A stretch of DNA of 9,314 nucleotides from CAZUTK01 sp964623265 (lineage in GTDB: Bacteria; Electryoneota; B3-LCP): NCBI GenBank assembly GCA_964623265.1, contig CAZUTK010000089.1, forward strand, positions 1 to 9,314, given 5' to 3'. The notes beneath the pieces are model-generated. The model was not told the origin of the DNA and made no database searches. It saw nothing but the letters and a program-made list of their open reading frames with translations. This document shows positions 1-6,331 of the stretch, in pieces. The position numbers and the translations under genes were made by a program. Position 1 is the stretch's first letter. Each line of letters starts with the position of its first letter.

Positions 1-559
1 ATGGCCGGCGGACGACCTATTGATGCTGGAATATCACGATGTGGAATGGGGCGTGCCGGTTCACGATGATCGGCTGCTGCTGGAAAGCATCATTCTCGAC
101 GGCTTTCAGGCGGGTTTGAGCTGGAAGACCATTCTGCATAAACGCGCGAATTTCCGACGCGCGTTTCGCAATTTCGATCCGGTGGCTGTCGCGGCAATGG
201 GGGAAAAGGATATTCATCGGTTGTTGCAGAACGCCGGCATCATTCGCAACCGCCTGAAGATCGAAGCCGCCATCCAGAATGCGCGGCGTTTTCTTGAGAT
301 ACAGGAAGAATTCGGCTCTTTTAATGCGTATCTCTGGCGATTCGTCGGAGGCAAACCGATCATCCATCAATGGCGCGAATTGCAACAGATTCCAGTTACA
401 ACGCCCGAATCTGATCGTTTAAGCGCGGATTTAAAACAGCGCGGATTCAAGTTCGTCGGCTCCACAATTTGTTATGCCTTTATGCAAGCCATCGGCATGG
501 TCAACGACCATCTGGTCACTTGCTTTCGGTACGAAGAGATCAACAGGTTGGCGCAGTGA
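1..559 (+). CDS. tag: DNA-3-methyladenine glycosylase I (Tag), 5'-truncated by window edge
   Basis: Base-excision repair enzyme that removes 3-methyladenine from alkylated DNA in the cytoplasm. The frame is open from the first full codon (TGG at 2-4), and the visible 185 residues align without gaps near the N-terminus to E. coli Tag from Trp6, so about five residues, including the first zinc Cys, lie upstream of the window. Visible family marks are YHDVEWGVP (zinc His17 of E. coli is the His here), QAGLSW, a GFKFVGSTICYAFMQA helix-hairpin-helix region, and NDHLVTC, whose His and Cys match zinc ligands His175 and Cys179. The base-contacting Glu38 of E. coli is Asp here (LDGFQAGLSW), a conservative change. 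The gene ends at TGA 557-559, 57 bp before the dCMP deaminase start, so co-transcription is likely. Family assignment is secure; only the start is missing. Confidence 0.95.
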   Translation, partial: WPADDLLMLEYHDVEWGVPVHDDRLLLESIILDGFQAGLSWKTILHKRANFRRAFRNFDPVAVAAMGEKDIHRLLQNAGIIRNRLKIEAAIQNARRFLEIQEEFGSFNAYLWRFVGGKPIIHQWRELQQIPVTTPESDRLSADLKQRGFKFVGSTICYAFMQAIGMVNDHLVTCFRYEEINRLAQ

Positions 560-606
560 TCGGCGAATATCCGAGCGGCGGTGCTCATTGTTCGGTACGT
601 CGGCAA

Positions 607-612
607 AGAGGA
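607..612 (+). promoter_or_regulatory. Ribosome binding site for the dCMP deaminase
   Basis: AGAGGA ends 4 nt before ATG 617. No comparable site precedes the in-frame GTG at 581, which supports the shorter protein. Confidence 0.5.
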
Positions 613-616
613 TGAT

Positions 617-1090
617 ATGAACCGTCCGTCCTGGGACGACTATTTCATGCAGATCGCTCACTTGGTGGCGTCGCGCGCCACCTGCTTGCGGCGCAAGGTC
701 GGTGCCATCCTCGTGCGGGATAAGCGCATCCTCTCCACGGGGTATAATGGCCCCCCGGCGGGACTCCCTCACTGTGATGAATTAGGCGGGTGCCTCAGGA
801 CGAAATTGCAGGTGCCTTCCGGCGAACGACATGAGATCTCCCGAGCCGTTCATGCCGAACAGAACGCCATCATCCAAGCAGCGGTGCACGGTTTTTCCAT
901 TCGAGGCGCCACGCTTTACGCGACCAACCAACCCTGTTCGCTTTGCACCAAAATGCTCGTCAACGCCGGCATAAGGGAATTTGTAGTCTCCGACGGGTAT
1001 CCGGATGAATTGGCGAAGGAAATTATGCAGCAGGCGGGCGTGGTCGTACGATTGATTCCATATCCATCCTCCGGAGGGGAGGAAAAATGA
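617..1090 (+). CDS. dCMP deaminase (deoxycytidylate deaminase family)
   Basis: Cytosolic zinc hydrolase expected to convert dCMP to dUMP, the precursor of dTMP. The protein is 157 residues. The zinc-site motifs are HAEQNAI (His79, catalytic Glu81) and PCSLCTK (Cys107, Cys110). The region before the first motif (YNGPPAGLPHCDELGGC ... PSGERHE) is typical of bacterial dCMP deaminases rather than tRNA adenosine or cytidine deaminases, and an extra Cys/His group (Cys23, His52, Cys53, Cys59) may hold a second metal. I chose ATG 617 because AGAGGA lies just upstream and homologous sequence begins near here; an in-frame GTG at 581 would add 12 residues with no family similarity. The stop overlaps the nrdR start as ATGA, so the two genes are probably translationally coupled; both act on dNTP supply. 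Substrate by motif only. Confidence 0.9.
   Translation: MNRPSWDDYFMQIAHLVASRATCLRRKVGAILVRDKRILSTGYNGPPAGLPHCDELGGCLRTKLQVPSGERHEISRAVHAEQNAIIQAAVHGFSIRGATLYATNQPCSLCTKMLVNAGIREFVVSDGYPDELAKEIMQQAGVVVRLIPYPSSGGEEK
1073..1082 (+). promoter_or_regulatory. Strong ribosome binding site for nrdR
   Basis: The purine block GGAGGGGAGG sits 4 nt before ATG 1087, inside the 3' end of the dCMP deaminase gene. With the ATGA overlap it supports translational coupling of the two genes. Confidence 0.7.
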
Positions 1091-1539
1091 GGTGCCCGCA
1101 ATGCGATAAGCTGGGCGCCCGCGTCCTGGACAGCCGGCCGCTGCGGCAGGGGAAGGCGATCCGGCGACGCCGCGAGTGCGAACATTGCGGCTTTCGATAC
1201 ACCACCTATGAACAGATCGAGAATCGGCTGCCTGTGGTGGTCAAGCATGACGGTAGACGGGAAGCATTCGACCGGCGCAAGCTGCTGACAGGCCTTGAAC
1301 AGGCGTGCACGAAACTTCCGATCCCCCGGGCACGACTCGAAGAAATATGCGACGAGATCGAAGATGCGATCTCGGATTTGGGAGTGGATGAAGTGACCAG
1401 CCGGCAGATTGGGGAGAGCGTCATGGATCGCCTGCGCCGATTGCATCCGGTCGCTTACGTCCGCTTCGCCAGTGTGTATCGCCGCTTCGAGGATGCCGGG
1501 CAATTTCGCGATGAAGTGGATCGTCTATCGCCCAGATAA
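1087..1539 (+). CDS. nrdR: Transcriptional repressor NrdR
   Basis: Zinc-ribbon/ATP-cone repressor that senses dNTP/ATP levels and represses ribonucleotide reductase operons by binding NrdR boxes. The protein is 150 residues, the usual family length. The N-terminus has the four-Cys ribbon (MRCPQC at residues 3 and 6, CEHCGFRYTTYE at 31 and 34). The ATP-cone follows from about residue 49 (VVVKHDGRREAFDRRKL) to about 140 (VAYVRFASVYRRFED). It overlaps the dCMP deaminase stop by ATGA and is followed by a clear terminator, so it is the last gene of this + strand unit. No nrd reductase gene or obvious pair of NrdR boxes is in the window, so its targets lie elsewhere. Assignment is essentially certain. 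Confidence 0.97.
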   Translation: MRCPQCDKLGARVLDSRPLRQGKAIRRRRECEHCGFRYTTYEQIENRLPVVVKHDGRREAFDRRKLLTGLEQACTKLPIPRARLEEICDEIEDAISDLGVDEVTSRQIGESVMDRLRRLHPVAYVRFASVYRRFEDAGQFRDEVDRLSPR

Positions 1540-1556
1540 GGAACGCGATAAAGAAC

Positions 1557-1587
1557 AAAAAGAGCGACGCAGGACGCCGCTCTTTTT
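1557..1587. terminator. Bidirectional Rho-independent terminator between nrdR and the C1 peptidase
   Basis: Perfect 10-bp inverted repeat AAAAAGAGCG (1557-1566) and CGCTCTTTTT (1578-1587). Inside it, C1568-G1576 and G1569-C1575 can also pair after one mismatch, leaving a 5-nt loop. The T-run serves the + strand (nrdR stop 18 bp upstream) and the A-run gives a T-run on the - strand (peptidase stop 18 bp away). It sits exactly between two converging genes. Confidence 0.88.
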
Positions 1588-1605
1588 ATTGGAAATTGAA
1601 TGCAT

Positions 1606-3126
1606 TTAATTCATCCGCCAATTCTGCGCGATGAATTCCCACTCCTTGATGATCTCGGGCTTCTCGTCCTTGATTTTCAGGATGCGTTCAGGCAAGAACT
1701 TCTTCGGAGCGATCAGCTGGATGACGTATTCATCGAACCAGTTATCGTACATCGTGAAGAAGCCGCCGCTGCCGGCATCCGTACCCCAACTGTTCTCGAC
1801 CTTCCATTTCAGCGGTTTGTCATTCACCAGATCCACACCGCAGAGCACCATCGCGTGATTGGTGGCTTCGGTCTGATAGAGCATTCGATCGGCTTTAGTG
1901 AATTTGCTGACCACGCCGTAGATGTCGTTGTATTTATAAAGCTCCGCGTTCATAATGCCGCTTTTCGAATCCCGCTGCGGACCGACGTCCGCTCCGAACC
2001 AGAGCGGTTCATCCGACAGGATGCCTAACACCGCCGCTTGTTTCATATCTTCGACAGGGACGTTGATGAAGCCCGCCCAATCCCGATCGAAGACGTTCCG
2101 ATCGTTCTCGATGACGTAGCGCTTGTAAAAGGGCCGGGAAGGATCGTTGCCCAGCACGATGAAATCCTTCAGATCTTTGAGGACGTATTTTTCAGCGAAT
2201 GATTTCGGTGTATAGGTTTCGTAGAGGCTGGCTTTCTCCTTTGCCATTTCCTTCAGTGCTTCGGTTTCAGTGAAATCGCTCGGTTTCCCAGCCGCCATGG
2301 AATTGATCGCCTTGATCAATGCTGCGGTCTTTTTTTCTTCATCAATGGAAGATTTATAGCGGAAAGAGAATTCCACGGGCGGGATTCCCAGATGATAAGT
2401 CAGGATTTTGTAGATCTCCAGAAGATCTTCTTCTTTTTTCTGGCGCAATTTGGCTTCCGATGCCCCTTTGTCGTTCATCGCACGCAGATCCGACGCGAAT
2501 TCCCGCAGGCGTTCCGTGACGATCTGATCCATCATTCCGGAATTTTCTGTGCTCTTCGTTTCGGGCATAGCGCTGGCGGGAACGACGCCGTATTTATCCA
2601 CCAGATAGACGAAATACTCCCACCACCCGCCGTCTCCGACGGGATCTTTGAGAATCCGTTGGAAATCCATCGAGCGCACATCCAGGTTGCGCCGCTGAAT
2701 AACTTTCTCCAGGAAGGTATTCGATTTCTCGATTTTATCCCAGAAGAAGAGATAGTTCTGGGAAAATTCGAAACTTTTATCGTCTATTTTGGCGATCACC
2801 GCGGGTCGCAGCACGTTCAAGCCCGCGAAGAGCCAGCAGCGACCGCTGGATTTTTGGTCTGTAATGGAACCGGTCTTGATCTCATGGGAGAAGTAGGGGT
2901 TGTGATCTTTCATCACCGAATTGTTCAAGGCGATTTCCTTCACCGGATTGGCGATGACGGCGTCAATCAATCGCTGCATCTGCGGGTCGGGTTTGACGGA
3001 TTCCTGCATTTTGCGGATCAGTTCATCGCCGACAGCACCGGGAGCAACCGAATCCTTGCCTTCCGCAGCGAATCCGATAGTCAGCAGCGTCATCGTCAAA
3101 AGCCAGGAAATTACGAATCTGCGCAT
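1606..3126 (-). CDS. Exported C1-family cysteine aminopeptidase (bleomycin hydrolase/PepC type)
   Basis: Papain-fold peptidase of the bleomycin hydrolase/PepC family, 506 residues from the chosen start. Catalytic residues are visible: Gln91 and Cys97 in TDQKSSGRCWLFA, His424 in ATNHAMVL, and Asn445 in VENSWGT. Start ATG 3126 has GGAGGT close upstream; the ATG at 3147 has no SD. The N-terminus MRRFVISWLLTMTLLTIGFA followed by AEG is a Sec signal peptide (basic residues, hydrophobic core, likely cleavage after Ala20 or Ala21), with no lipobox Cys, so the mature enzyme should be periplasmic or secreted, whereas classic PepC is cytosolic. The classic C-terminal WDPMGALA-like arm that fills the active site is not recognisable; the chain ends WEFIAQNWRMN. 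It lies 68 bp after kbl with a possible own promoter, so a functional link to that operon is uncertain. Substrate is unknown, probably peptides. Confidence 0.88.
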   Translation of the reverse strand: MRRFVISWLLTMTLLTIGFAAEGKDSVAPGAVGDELIRKMQESVKPDPQMQRLIDAVIANPVKEIALNNSVMKDHNPYFSHEIKTGSITDQKSSGRCWLFAGLNVLRPAVIAKIDDKSFEFSQNYLFFWDKIEKSNTFLEKVIQRRNLDVRSMDFQRILKDPVGDGGWWEYFVYLVDKYGVVPASAMPETKSTENSGMMDQIVTERLREFASDLRAMNDKGASEAKLRQKKEEDLLEIYKILTYHLGIPPVEFSFRYKSSIDEEKKTAALIKAINSMAAGKPSDFTETEALKEMAKEKASLYETYTPKSFAEKYVLKDLKDFIVLGNDPSRPFYKRYVIENDRNVFDRDWAGFINVPVEDMKQAAVLGILSDEPLWFGADVGPQRDSKSGIMNAELYKYNDIYGVVSKFTKADRMLYQTEATNHAMVLCGVDLVNDKPLKWKVENSWGTDAGSGGFFTMYDNWFDEYVIQLIAPKKFLPERILKIKDEKPEIIKEWEFIAQNWRMN

Positions 3127-3129
3127 GTT

Positions 3130-3135
3130 ACCTCC
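3130..3135 (-). promoter_or_regulatory. Ribosome binding site fixing the C1 peptidase start
   Basis: On the - strand GGAGGT is followed by three bases and then ATG 3126. It favours the start that puts the signal peptide at the very N-terminus over the ATG at 3147. Confidence 0.75.
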
Positions 3136-3146
3136 AGATTGTTTCA

Positions 3147-3176
3147 TCTATCGAAAATTTCATTCTATTCGGTCAA
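3147..3176 (-). promoter_or_regulatory. Possible sigma70-type promoter for the C1 peptidase
   Basis: TTGACC (3176 to 3171) and GATAGA (3152 to 3147) are 18 nt apart on the - strand, in the 68-bp gap after kbl. The -35 matches 5 of 6 consensus bases; the -10 is poor (3 of 6). Transcription would begin shortly before the SD. Weak evidence; read-through from kbl is equally possible. Confidence 0.25.
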
Positions 3177-3194
3177 ATTGTCTTGAGATTCGAT

Positions 3195-4382
3195 TCAGCG
3201 GATCACTCCCAATTCCCTGCCCACCTTTCCGAAGGCTTCCAGCGCGTGATCCAGATGTTTCATTTCGTGAGCGGCTGATATCTGCACCCGGATGCGGGCT
3301 TGACCTTTCGGCACCACCGGATACGAGAAGGCGATGACGTAAATCCCCTCATCGAAGAGTTTCGCCGCCATTTCCACGGCGAGTTTGGCTTCGTAGAGCA
3401 TGATGGGAACAATCGGATGGACGCCCGGCTTGATGTCAAACCCGAGATGCGTCATGCCTTCCCGGAAATACTTGGTGTTGGCGCGCAACCGGTTGCGCAG
3501 ATTATCTGATTCGGACAGCAGATCCAGCACGGCAAGAGTGGCACCCACTACCACCGGCGCCAGCGTATTGGAGAAGAGATAAGGGCGGCTGCGCTGCCGC
3601 AGCATATCAATCATTTCCTGATGCCCAACAACAGCGCCGCCGGATGCCCCGCCCAGCGCCTTCCCGAACGTCGTGGTGATCAAGTCCACTTTATCTTCCA
3701 CGTTCCAGTATTCCGGGGTGCCGCGACCGGTCGGACCGATGAAACCCGTGGCGTGCGAATCGTCCACCAGCACGATGGCGTCGTACCACTCCGCCAGCGT
3801 GCAGATATCTTTCAATTTGGCAATGTCGCCGTCCATCGAGAAGACGCCGTCAGTGACGATCATCCGGAAGATGCAGGATTGCGCCTGTTTCAGTTTCTCT
3901 TCCAAATCTTCCATATCGGCGTGCTTGTAGATGGCGCGTTTGGCTTTGGTCAGACGTACTCCGTCAATGATGGAAGCGTGGTTTAAAGCGTCGGTGATGA
4001 TGCAGCAGTCTTCCGTCATGAAAGGTTCAAAGACCCCGCCGTTGGCGTCAAAGCAGGCGGCGTACAGGATGGAATCATCCATATGCAGGAAATCCGCCAA
4101 TTTCCGTTCCAGCAGCTTGTGGATCTCCTGCGTGCCGCAGATGAAGCGCACGGAAGACATACCGAAACCCCATTCATCCAGCGTGCGGTGAGCCGCTTCG
4201 ATGACTTTCGGATGGGAGGAGAGGCCTAAGTAATTGTTGGCGCAGAAATTCAGGACGGTTTTACCTTTGACTTTGATTTCCGCACCCTGCTGGGATTGTA
4301 TAATCCGCTCCTCTTTGTACAAACCGGAAGCGCGGAATGTCTCCAGTTCTTGCTGGAGGAATTTCTTTAATTTGGTGTACAT
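3195..4382 (-). CDS. kbl: Glycine C-acetyltransferase (2-amino-3-ketobutyrate CoA ligase), canonical Kbl
   Basis: PLP-dependent alpha-oxoamine synthase that interconverts glycine plus acetyl-CoA and 2-amino-3-ketobutyrate, the second step of threonine catabolism. The 395 residues align with E. coli Kbl at a constant offset of three: PLP-stacking His135 in LNHASIIDG, Asp207 and His210 in VDDSH, and PLP Lys241 in FGKALGGASGG. CFDANGG, FICGTQ and the C-terminal PVVPKGQARIR are also intact. ATG 4382 matches the family N-terminus but has no clear SD (CGGCTGAA precedes it). No tdh (threonine dehydrogenase) is in the window. It is the second of two tandem paralogues, separated from the other by a 277-bp structured spacer, so it may have its own promoter. 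Family is certain; whether it uses acetyl-CoA or a carrier-bound acyl group in vivo is open. Confidence 0.92.
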   Translation of the reverse strand: MYTKLKKFLQQELETFRASGLYKEERIIQSQQGAEIKVKGKTVLNFCANNYLGLSSHPKVIEAAHRTLDEWGFGMSSVRFICGTQEIHKLLERKLADFLHMDDSILYAACFDANGGVFEPFMTEDCCIITDALNHASIIDGVRLTKAKRAIYKHADMEDLEEKLKQAQSCIFRMIVTDGVFSMDGDIAKLKDICTLAEWYDAIVLVDDSHATGFIGPTGRGTPEYWNVEDKVDLITTTFGKALGGASGGAVVGHQEMIDMLRQRSRPYLFSNTLAPVVVGATLAVLDLLSESDNLRNRLRANTKYFREGMTHLGFDIKPGVHPIVPIMLYEAKLAVEMAAKLFDEGIYVIAFSYPVVPKGQARIRVQISAAHEMKHLDHALEAFGKVGRELGVIR

Positions 4383-4408
4383 TTCAGCCGATGTGAATCA
4401 CAGAACGC

Positions 4409-4471
4409 GTTATACGAGGTTTTATGCTGATAGGATCACGCTAATTTACTATGGAAAAGGTGAAAAAGCAA
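4409..4471 (-). promoter_or_regulatory. Possible promoter region upstream of kbl
   Basis: Two weak candidates on the - strand: TTGCTT (4471-4466) and TAAATT (4448-4443) with exactly 17 nt between them; and an extra -10-like TATAAC (4414-4409) without a good -35. The region is AT-richer than the flanking coding sequence. Neither candidate is strong. Confidence 0.25.
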
Positions 4472-4575
4472 GTTGAAGTTGCGGTGGATGGTTTGTTGCG
4501 ATTCCAATCGCTGCGGAAGCGAAACTGGCAGCGTTCTGGGCATCGGAGTATTCACAGGAATCATGCGCGTTTCGG

Positions 4576-4598
4576 ATTTCCGTAAAATCGCCGGAAAT
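4576..4598 (-). repeat. Inverted repeat (7-bp stem) in the spacer between the Kbl paralogues
   Basis: ATTTCCG (4576-4582) and CGGAAAT (4592-4598) pair perfectly around a 9-nt loop. It stands immediately beside the longer hairpin at 4600-4628. No T-run follows. Confidence 0.45.
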
Positions 4599-4599
4599 G

Positions 4600-4628
4600 C
4601 GAAAGGCAGGTTGCTGACCCGCCTTTCG
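4600..4628 (-). terminator. Long hairpin after the Kbl-like synthase gene; weak terminator or processing element
   Basis: CGAAAGGC (4600-4607) pairs perfectly with GCCTTTCG (4621-4628). After one mismatch GGT (4609-4611) pairs with ACC (4617-4619) around a 5-nt loop. It lies about 31 bp past the stop of the upstream paralogue. On the - strand it is followed only by CATTTCC rather than a true T-run, so complete termination is doubtful; an RNA 3'-stabilising or attenuating role is as likely. Confidence 0.4.
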
Positions 4629-4659
4629 AAGGATGGAATATTTCGTCCTCGAGACTCGC

Positions 4660-5907
4660 TCACATTCCGTACATCTCGATGATCTCTTTTTTCCCTTTGC
4701 CCAGGATATTGTATCTAGCACCGACTTTTTTAAAGGCTTCGGCGGCTTTGTCGAGGTGCTCTTTTTCGTGCGCGGCGGAAAGCTGGGTGCGGATGCGGGC
4801 TTGGCCCTTAGGCACTACCGGGAAGAAGAATCCTACGACGTAGATGCCTTCCGCGAAGAGGTCGCGGGCGATATCCTGAGCCAGTTTGGCATTGTAGAGC
4901 ATCACCGGCACGATGGGGCTGTCCCCCGGCTTGATATCCAGACCGGCTTCGGTCAGCAATTTGCGCCAGTACTTCGTATTCCATTCCAGTTTATCGCGGC
5001 GTTCTGTTGTTTTCGAAATCAGATCAATAACCTTGATAGCACCGGACACGATCACAGGAGCGACTGTGTTGCTGAAGAGATAAGGCCTGGCTTTCTGGCG
5101 GCACATTTCCACCAGTTCCCTGCGTCCGGAAACGCATCCGCCGGACGCTCCGCCCAGAGCCTTCCCCAGAGTCGTCGTGATGATATCAATTTTGCCGAAA
5201 ACGCCGCAGTGTTCATGCGTTCCTCGTCCGGTTTTTCCCATAAATCCGGAAGCATGCGAATCATCCACGAAGACCATGGCGTCGTATTTTTCAGCCAGCG
5301 CCACGATCTGATCCAGCTTCGCCACATCTCCGTCCATGGAGAAGACCCCATCGGTGATGATCATGCGGTAGCGTTTGTCCTGATGTTCCTGCAGCTTTTC
5401 TTCCAGATGCGCCATATCGGAATGCTTGAAGGTGTCGTTCATCGCTTTGCACAAGCGCATACCGTCCACGATAGAAGCGTGCACCAAGCGGTCGGCGATC
5501 ATCACGTCCTGTTCGGACAGGATAGCTTCGAAGACGCCGGCGTTGGCATCCATGCAGGAGGGGAAGAGGAGGGTGTCTTCCGTCCCCAGGAATTCGGTCA
5601 ATTTATTTTCCAATTCGCGATGGATGTCCTGCGTCCCGCAGATGAAGCGCACCGAAGACATGCCATAGCCGCGGTGATTCAGTCCCTTATGCGCGGCTTC
5701 CACGACATCCGGGTGGCTGGAAAGCCCCAGATAATTATTGGCGCAGAGATTGATGACCTTCTTGACGGGCGATCCGGGGGGGAATTCCACTTCGATCTCG
5801 GCGCCCTGCGGATCGTGTATGTAGCGTTCCACTTTAAACAATCCCGCCTGTTTCAGGGCGGCGATCTCCGCCTGATACGCTGCACGAGCTTTGTCGCTGT
5901 ATGACAT
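4660..5907 (-). CDS. Kbl-like alpha-oxoamine synthase, divergent paralogue encoded next to an ACP
   Basis: PLP fold-type I enzyme of the alpha-oxoamine synthase family (Kbl, BioF, HemA, SPT), 415 residues. PLP Lys249 lies in LGKALGGASGG, Asp215 and His218 in VDDSH, and stacking His143 in LVHASIVDG. Over a 53-residue core block (from CANNYLGL) it matches the downstream Kbl at 39 positions, so it is a Kbl paralogue rather than an SPT or BioF. It departs from Kbl where the ligand pocket lies: NHAS becomes VHAS and CFDANGG becomes CMDANAG. It has an insertion near residues 41-48 (EFPPGSPV) and a C-terminal tail (KGKKEIIEMYGM). ATG 5907 has GGAG 5 nt upstream. It follows the ACP gene by 71 bp. I infer condensation of an amino acid with a short acyl-ACP or acyl-CoA; plain glycine acetyltransferase activity is the alternative. 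Confidence 0.88.
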   Translation of the reverse strand: MSYSDKARAAYQAEIAALKQAGLFKVERYIHDPQGAEIEVEFPPGSPVKKVINLCANNYLGLSSHPDVVEAAHKGLNHRGYGMSSVRFICGTQDIHRELENKLTEFLGTEDTLLFPSCMDANAGVFEAILSEQDVMIADRLVHASIVDGMRLCKAMNDTFKHSDMAHLEEKLQEHQDKRYRMIITDGVFSMDGDVAKLDQIVALAEKYDAMVFVDDSHASGFMGKTGRGTHEHCGVFGKIDIITTTLGKALGGASGGCVSGRRELVEMCRQKARPYLFSNTVAPVIVSGAIKVIDLISKTTERRDKLEWNTKYWRKLLTEAGLDIKPGDSPIVPVMLYNAKLAQDIARDLFAEGIYVVGFFFPVVPKGQARIRTQLSAAHEKEHLDKAAEAFKKVGARYNILGKGKKEIIEMYGM

Positions 5908-5978
5908 AATTTCTCCGCTGAAATGGGTTAAATTTCGCCTTCACCAGCGCGTTTAATATCGGTTCGATTCCCGTTGAA

Positions 5979-6230
5979 TCAGCTTTTCTTGAAACGGTTG
6001 ACCAGAGCGATGATGCTGTTTACCGTGTCGAATGCTTCCGGTGTGGCGTCGGCGTCCGGAATTTGAATGCTGTACTTCTTCTCCAGAAAACGCTTCAGCG
6101 AGACCATCGAGAAGGAATCCACGATTCCGCCGGAGATCAGCGGGGTGTTTTCGTTGACCTCGCGGTCATCATCTTCTTCCAGATATTCGCGGCGGACGTA
6201 ATCCAGTATCATCTGTTTCATGTCTTCCAT
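5979..6230 (-). CDS. Stand-alone acyl carrier protein (phosphopantetheine-binding)
   Basis: Small acidic carrier of 83 residues with the phosphopantetheine attachment motif GGIVDSFSMVSL; Ser39 is the modified residue. The motif is DSF rather than the DSL of fatty-acid AcpP, as in carriers dedicated to special acyl or aminoacyl groups such as DltC. The N-terminal helix (MEDMKQMILDYVRREYL), acidic linker (EEDDDRE) and C-terminal FDTVNSIIALVNRF fit the four-helix ACP fold. AGGAG lies 5 nt before ATG 6230. It sits between an AMP-forming ligase (101 bp upstream) and a Kbl-like synthase (71 bp downstream), with acpS two genes upstream. No fatty-acid synthesis genes are nearby, so it is probably a dedicated carrier. 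Its cargo is not shown by sequence. Confidence 0.9.
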   Translation of the reverse strand: MEDMKQMILDYVRREYLEEDDDREVNENTPLISGGIVDSFSMVSLKRFLEKKYSIQIPDADATPEAFDTVNSIIALVNRFKKS

Positions 6231-6331
6231 AAGAGCTCCTATGTGATGTTCTTGGAATTTCGTTTACGGCAGGATGTTATTTCCAACCACTGAAACCATT
6301 GCGTCGGTTGTAAAACGATCACTCTTCGAAA

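Larger units (their letters stand above)
4383..4659 (-). other. Structured 277-bp spacer between the two Kbl paralogues
   Basis: No credible gene. On the - strand it holds, in order of transcription, a long hairpin (4628-4600), a 7-bp hairpin (4598-4576), a 6-bp inverted repeat (4533-4509), a T5 run (4467-4463) and weak promoter-like hexamers before the kbl start. The gaps elsewhere in this - strand unit are 101 bp or less, so this one is unusually long. It could be a 3' end plus promoter region, or a structured leader of kbl. I do not recognise a glycine riboswitch or any other known riboswitch in it. Confidence 0.5.

Noticed and set aside
581..616. GTG start for the dCMP deaminase
   Set aside because: Adds 12 residues without similarity; ATG 617 has a nearby AGAGGA.
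3127..3147. Peptidase start at ATG 3147, seven residues longer
   Set aside because: No SD there, and it would place MKQSGGN before the signal peptide; ATG 3126 has GGAGGT.
2392..3186. A 264-codon + strand open frame opposite the C1 peptidase
   Set aside because: Antisense to a gene with intact catalytic motifs; no family resemblance.
4383..4659. Glycine riboswitch or T-box upstream of kbl
   Set aside because: I could not find the conserved glycine-aptamer or T-box core sequences; only generic hairpins are seen.
4436..4721. Short - strand frames of 75 and 90 codons in the spacer between the Kbl paralogues
   Set aside because: They overlap the 3' end of the Kbl-like gene, have no SD or family likeness, and the region is better explained by hairpins.
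4633..5904. A 423-codon open frame on the + strand opposite the Kbl-like synthase
   Set aside because: It is the antisense of a secure PLP-enzyme gene, its His/Phe/Gly-rich product resembles no family, and it has no SD. Long antisense frames arise from codon bias here.
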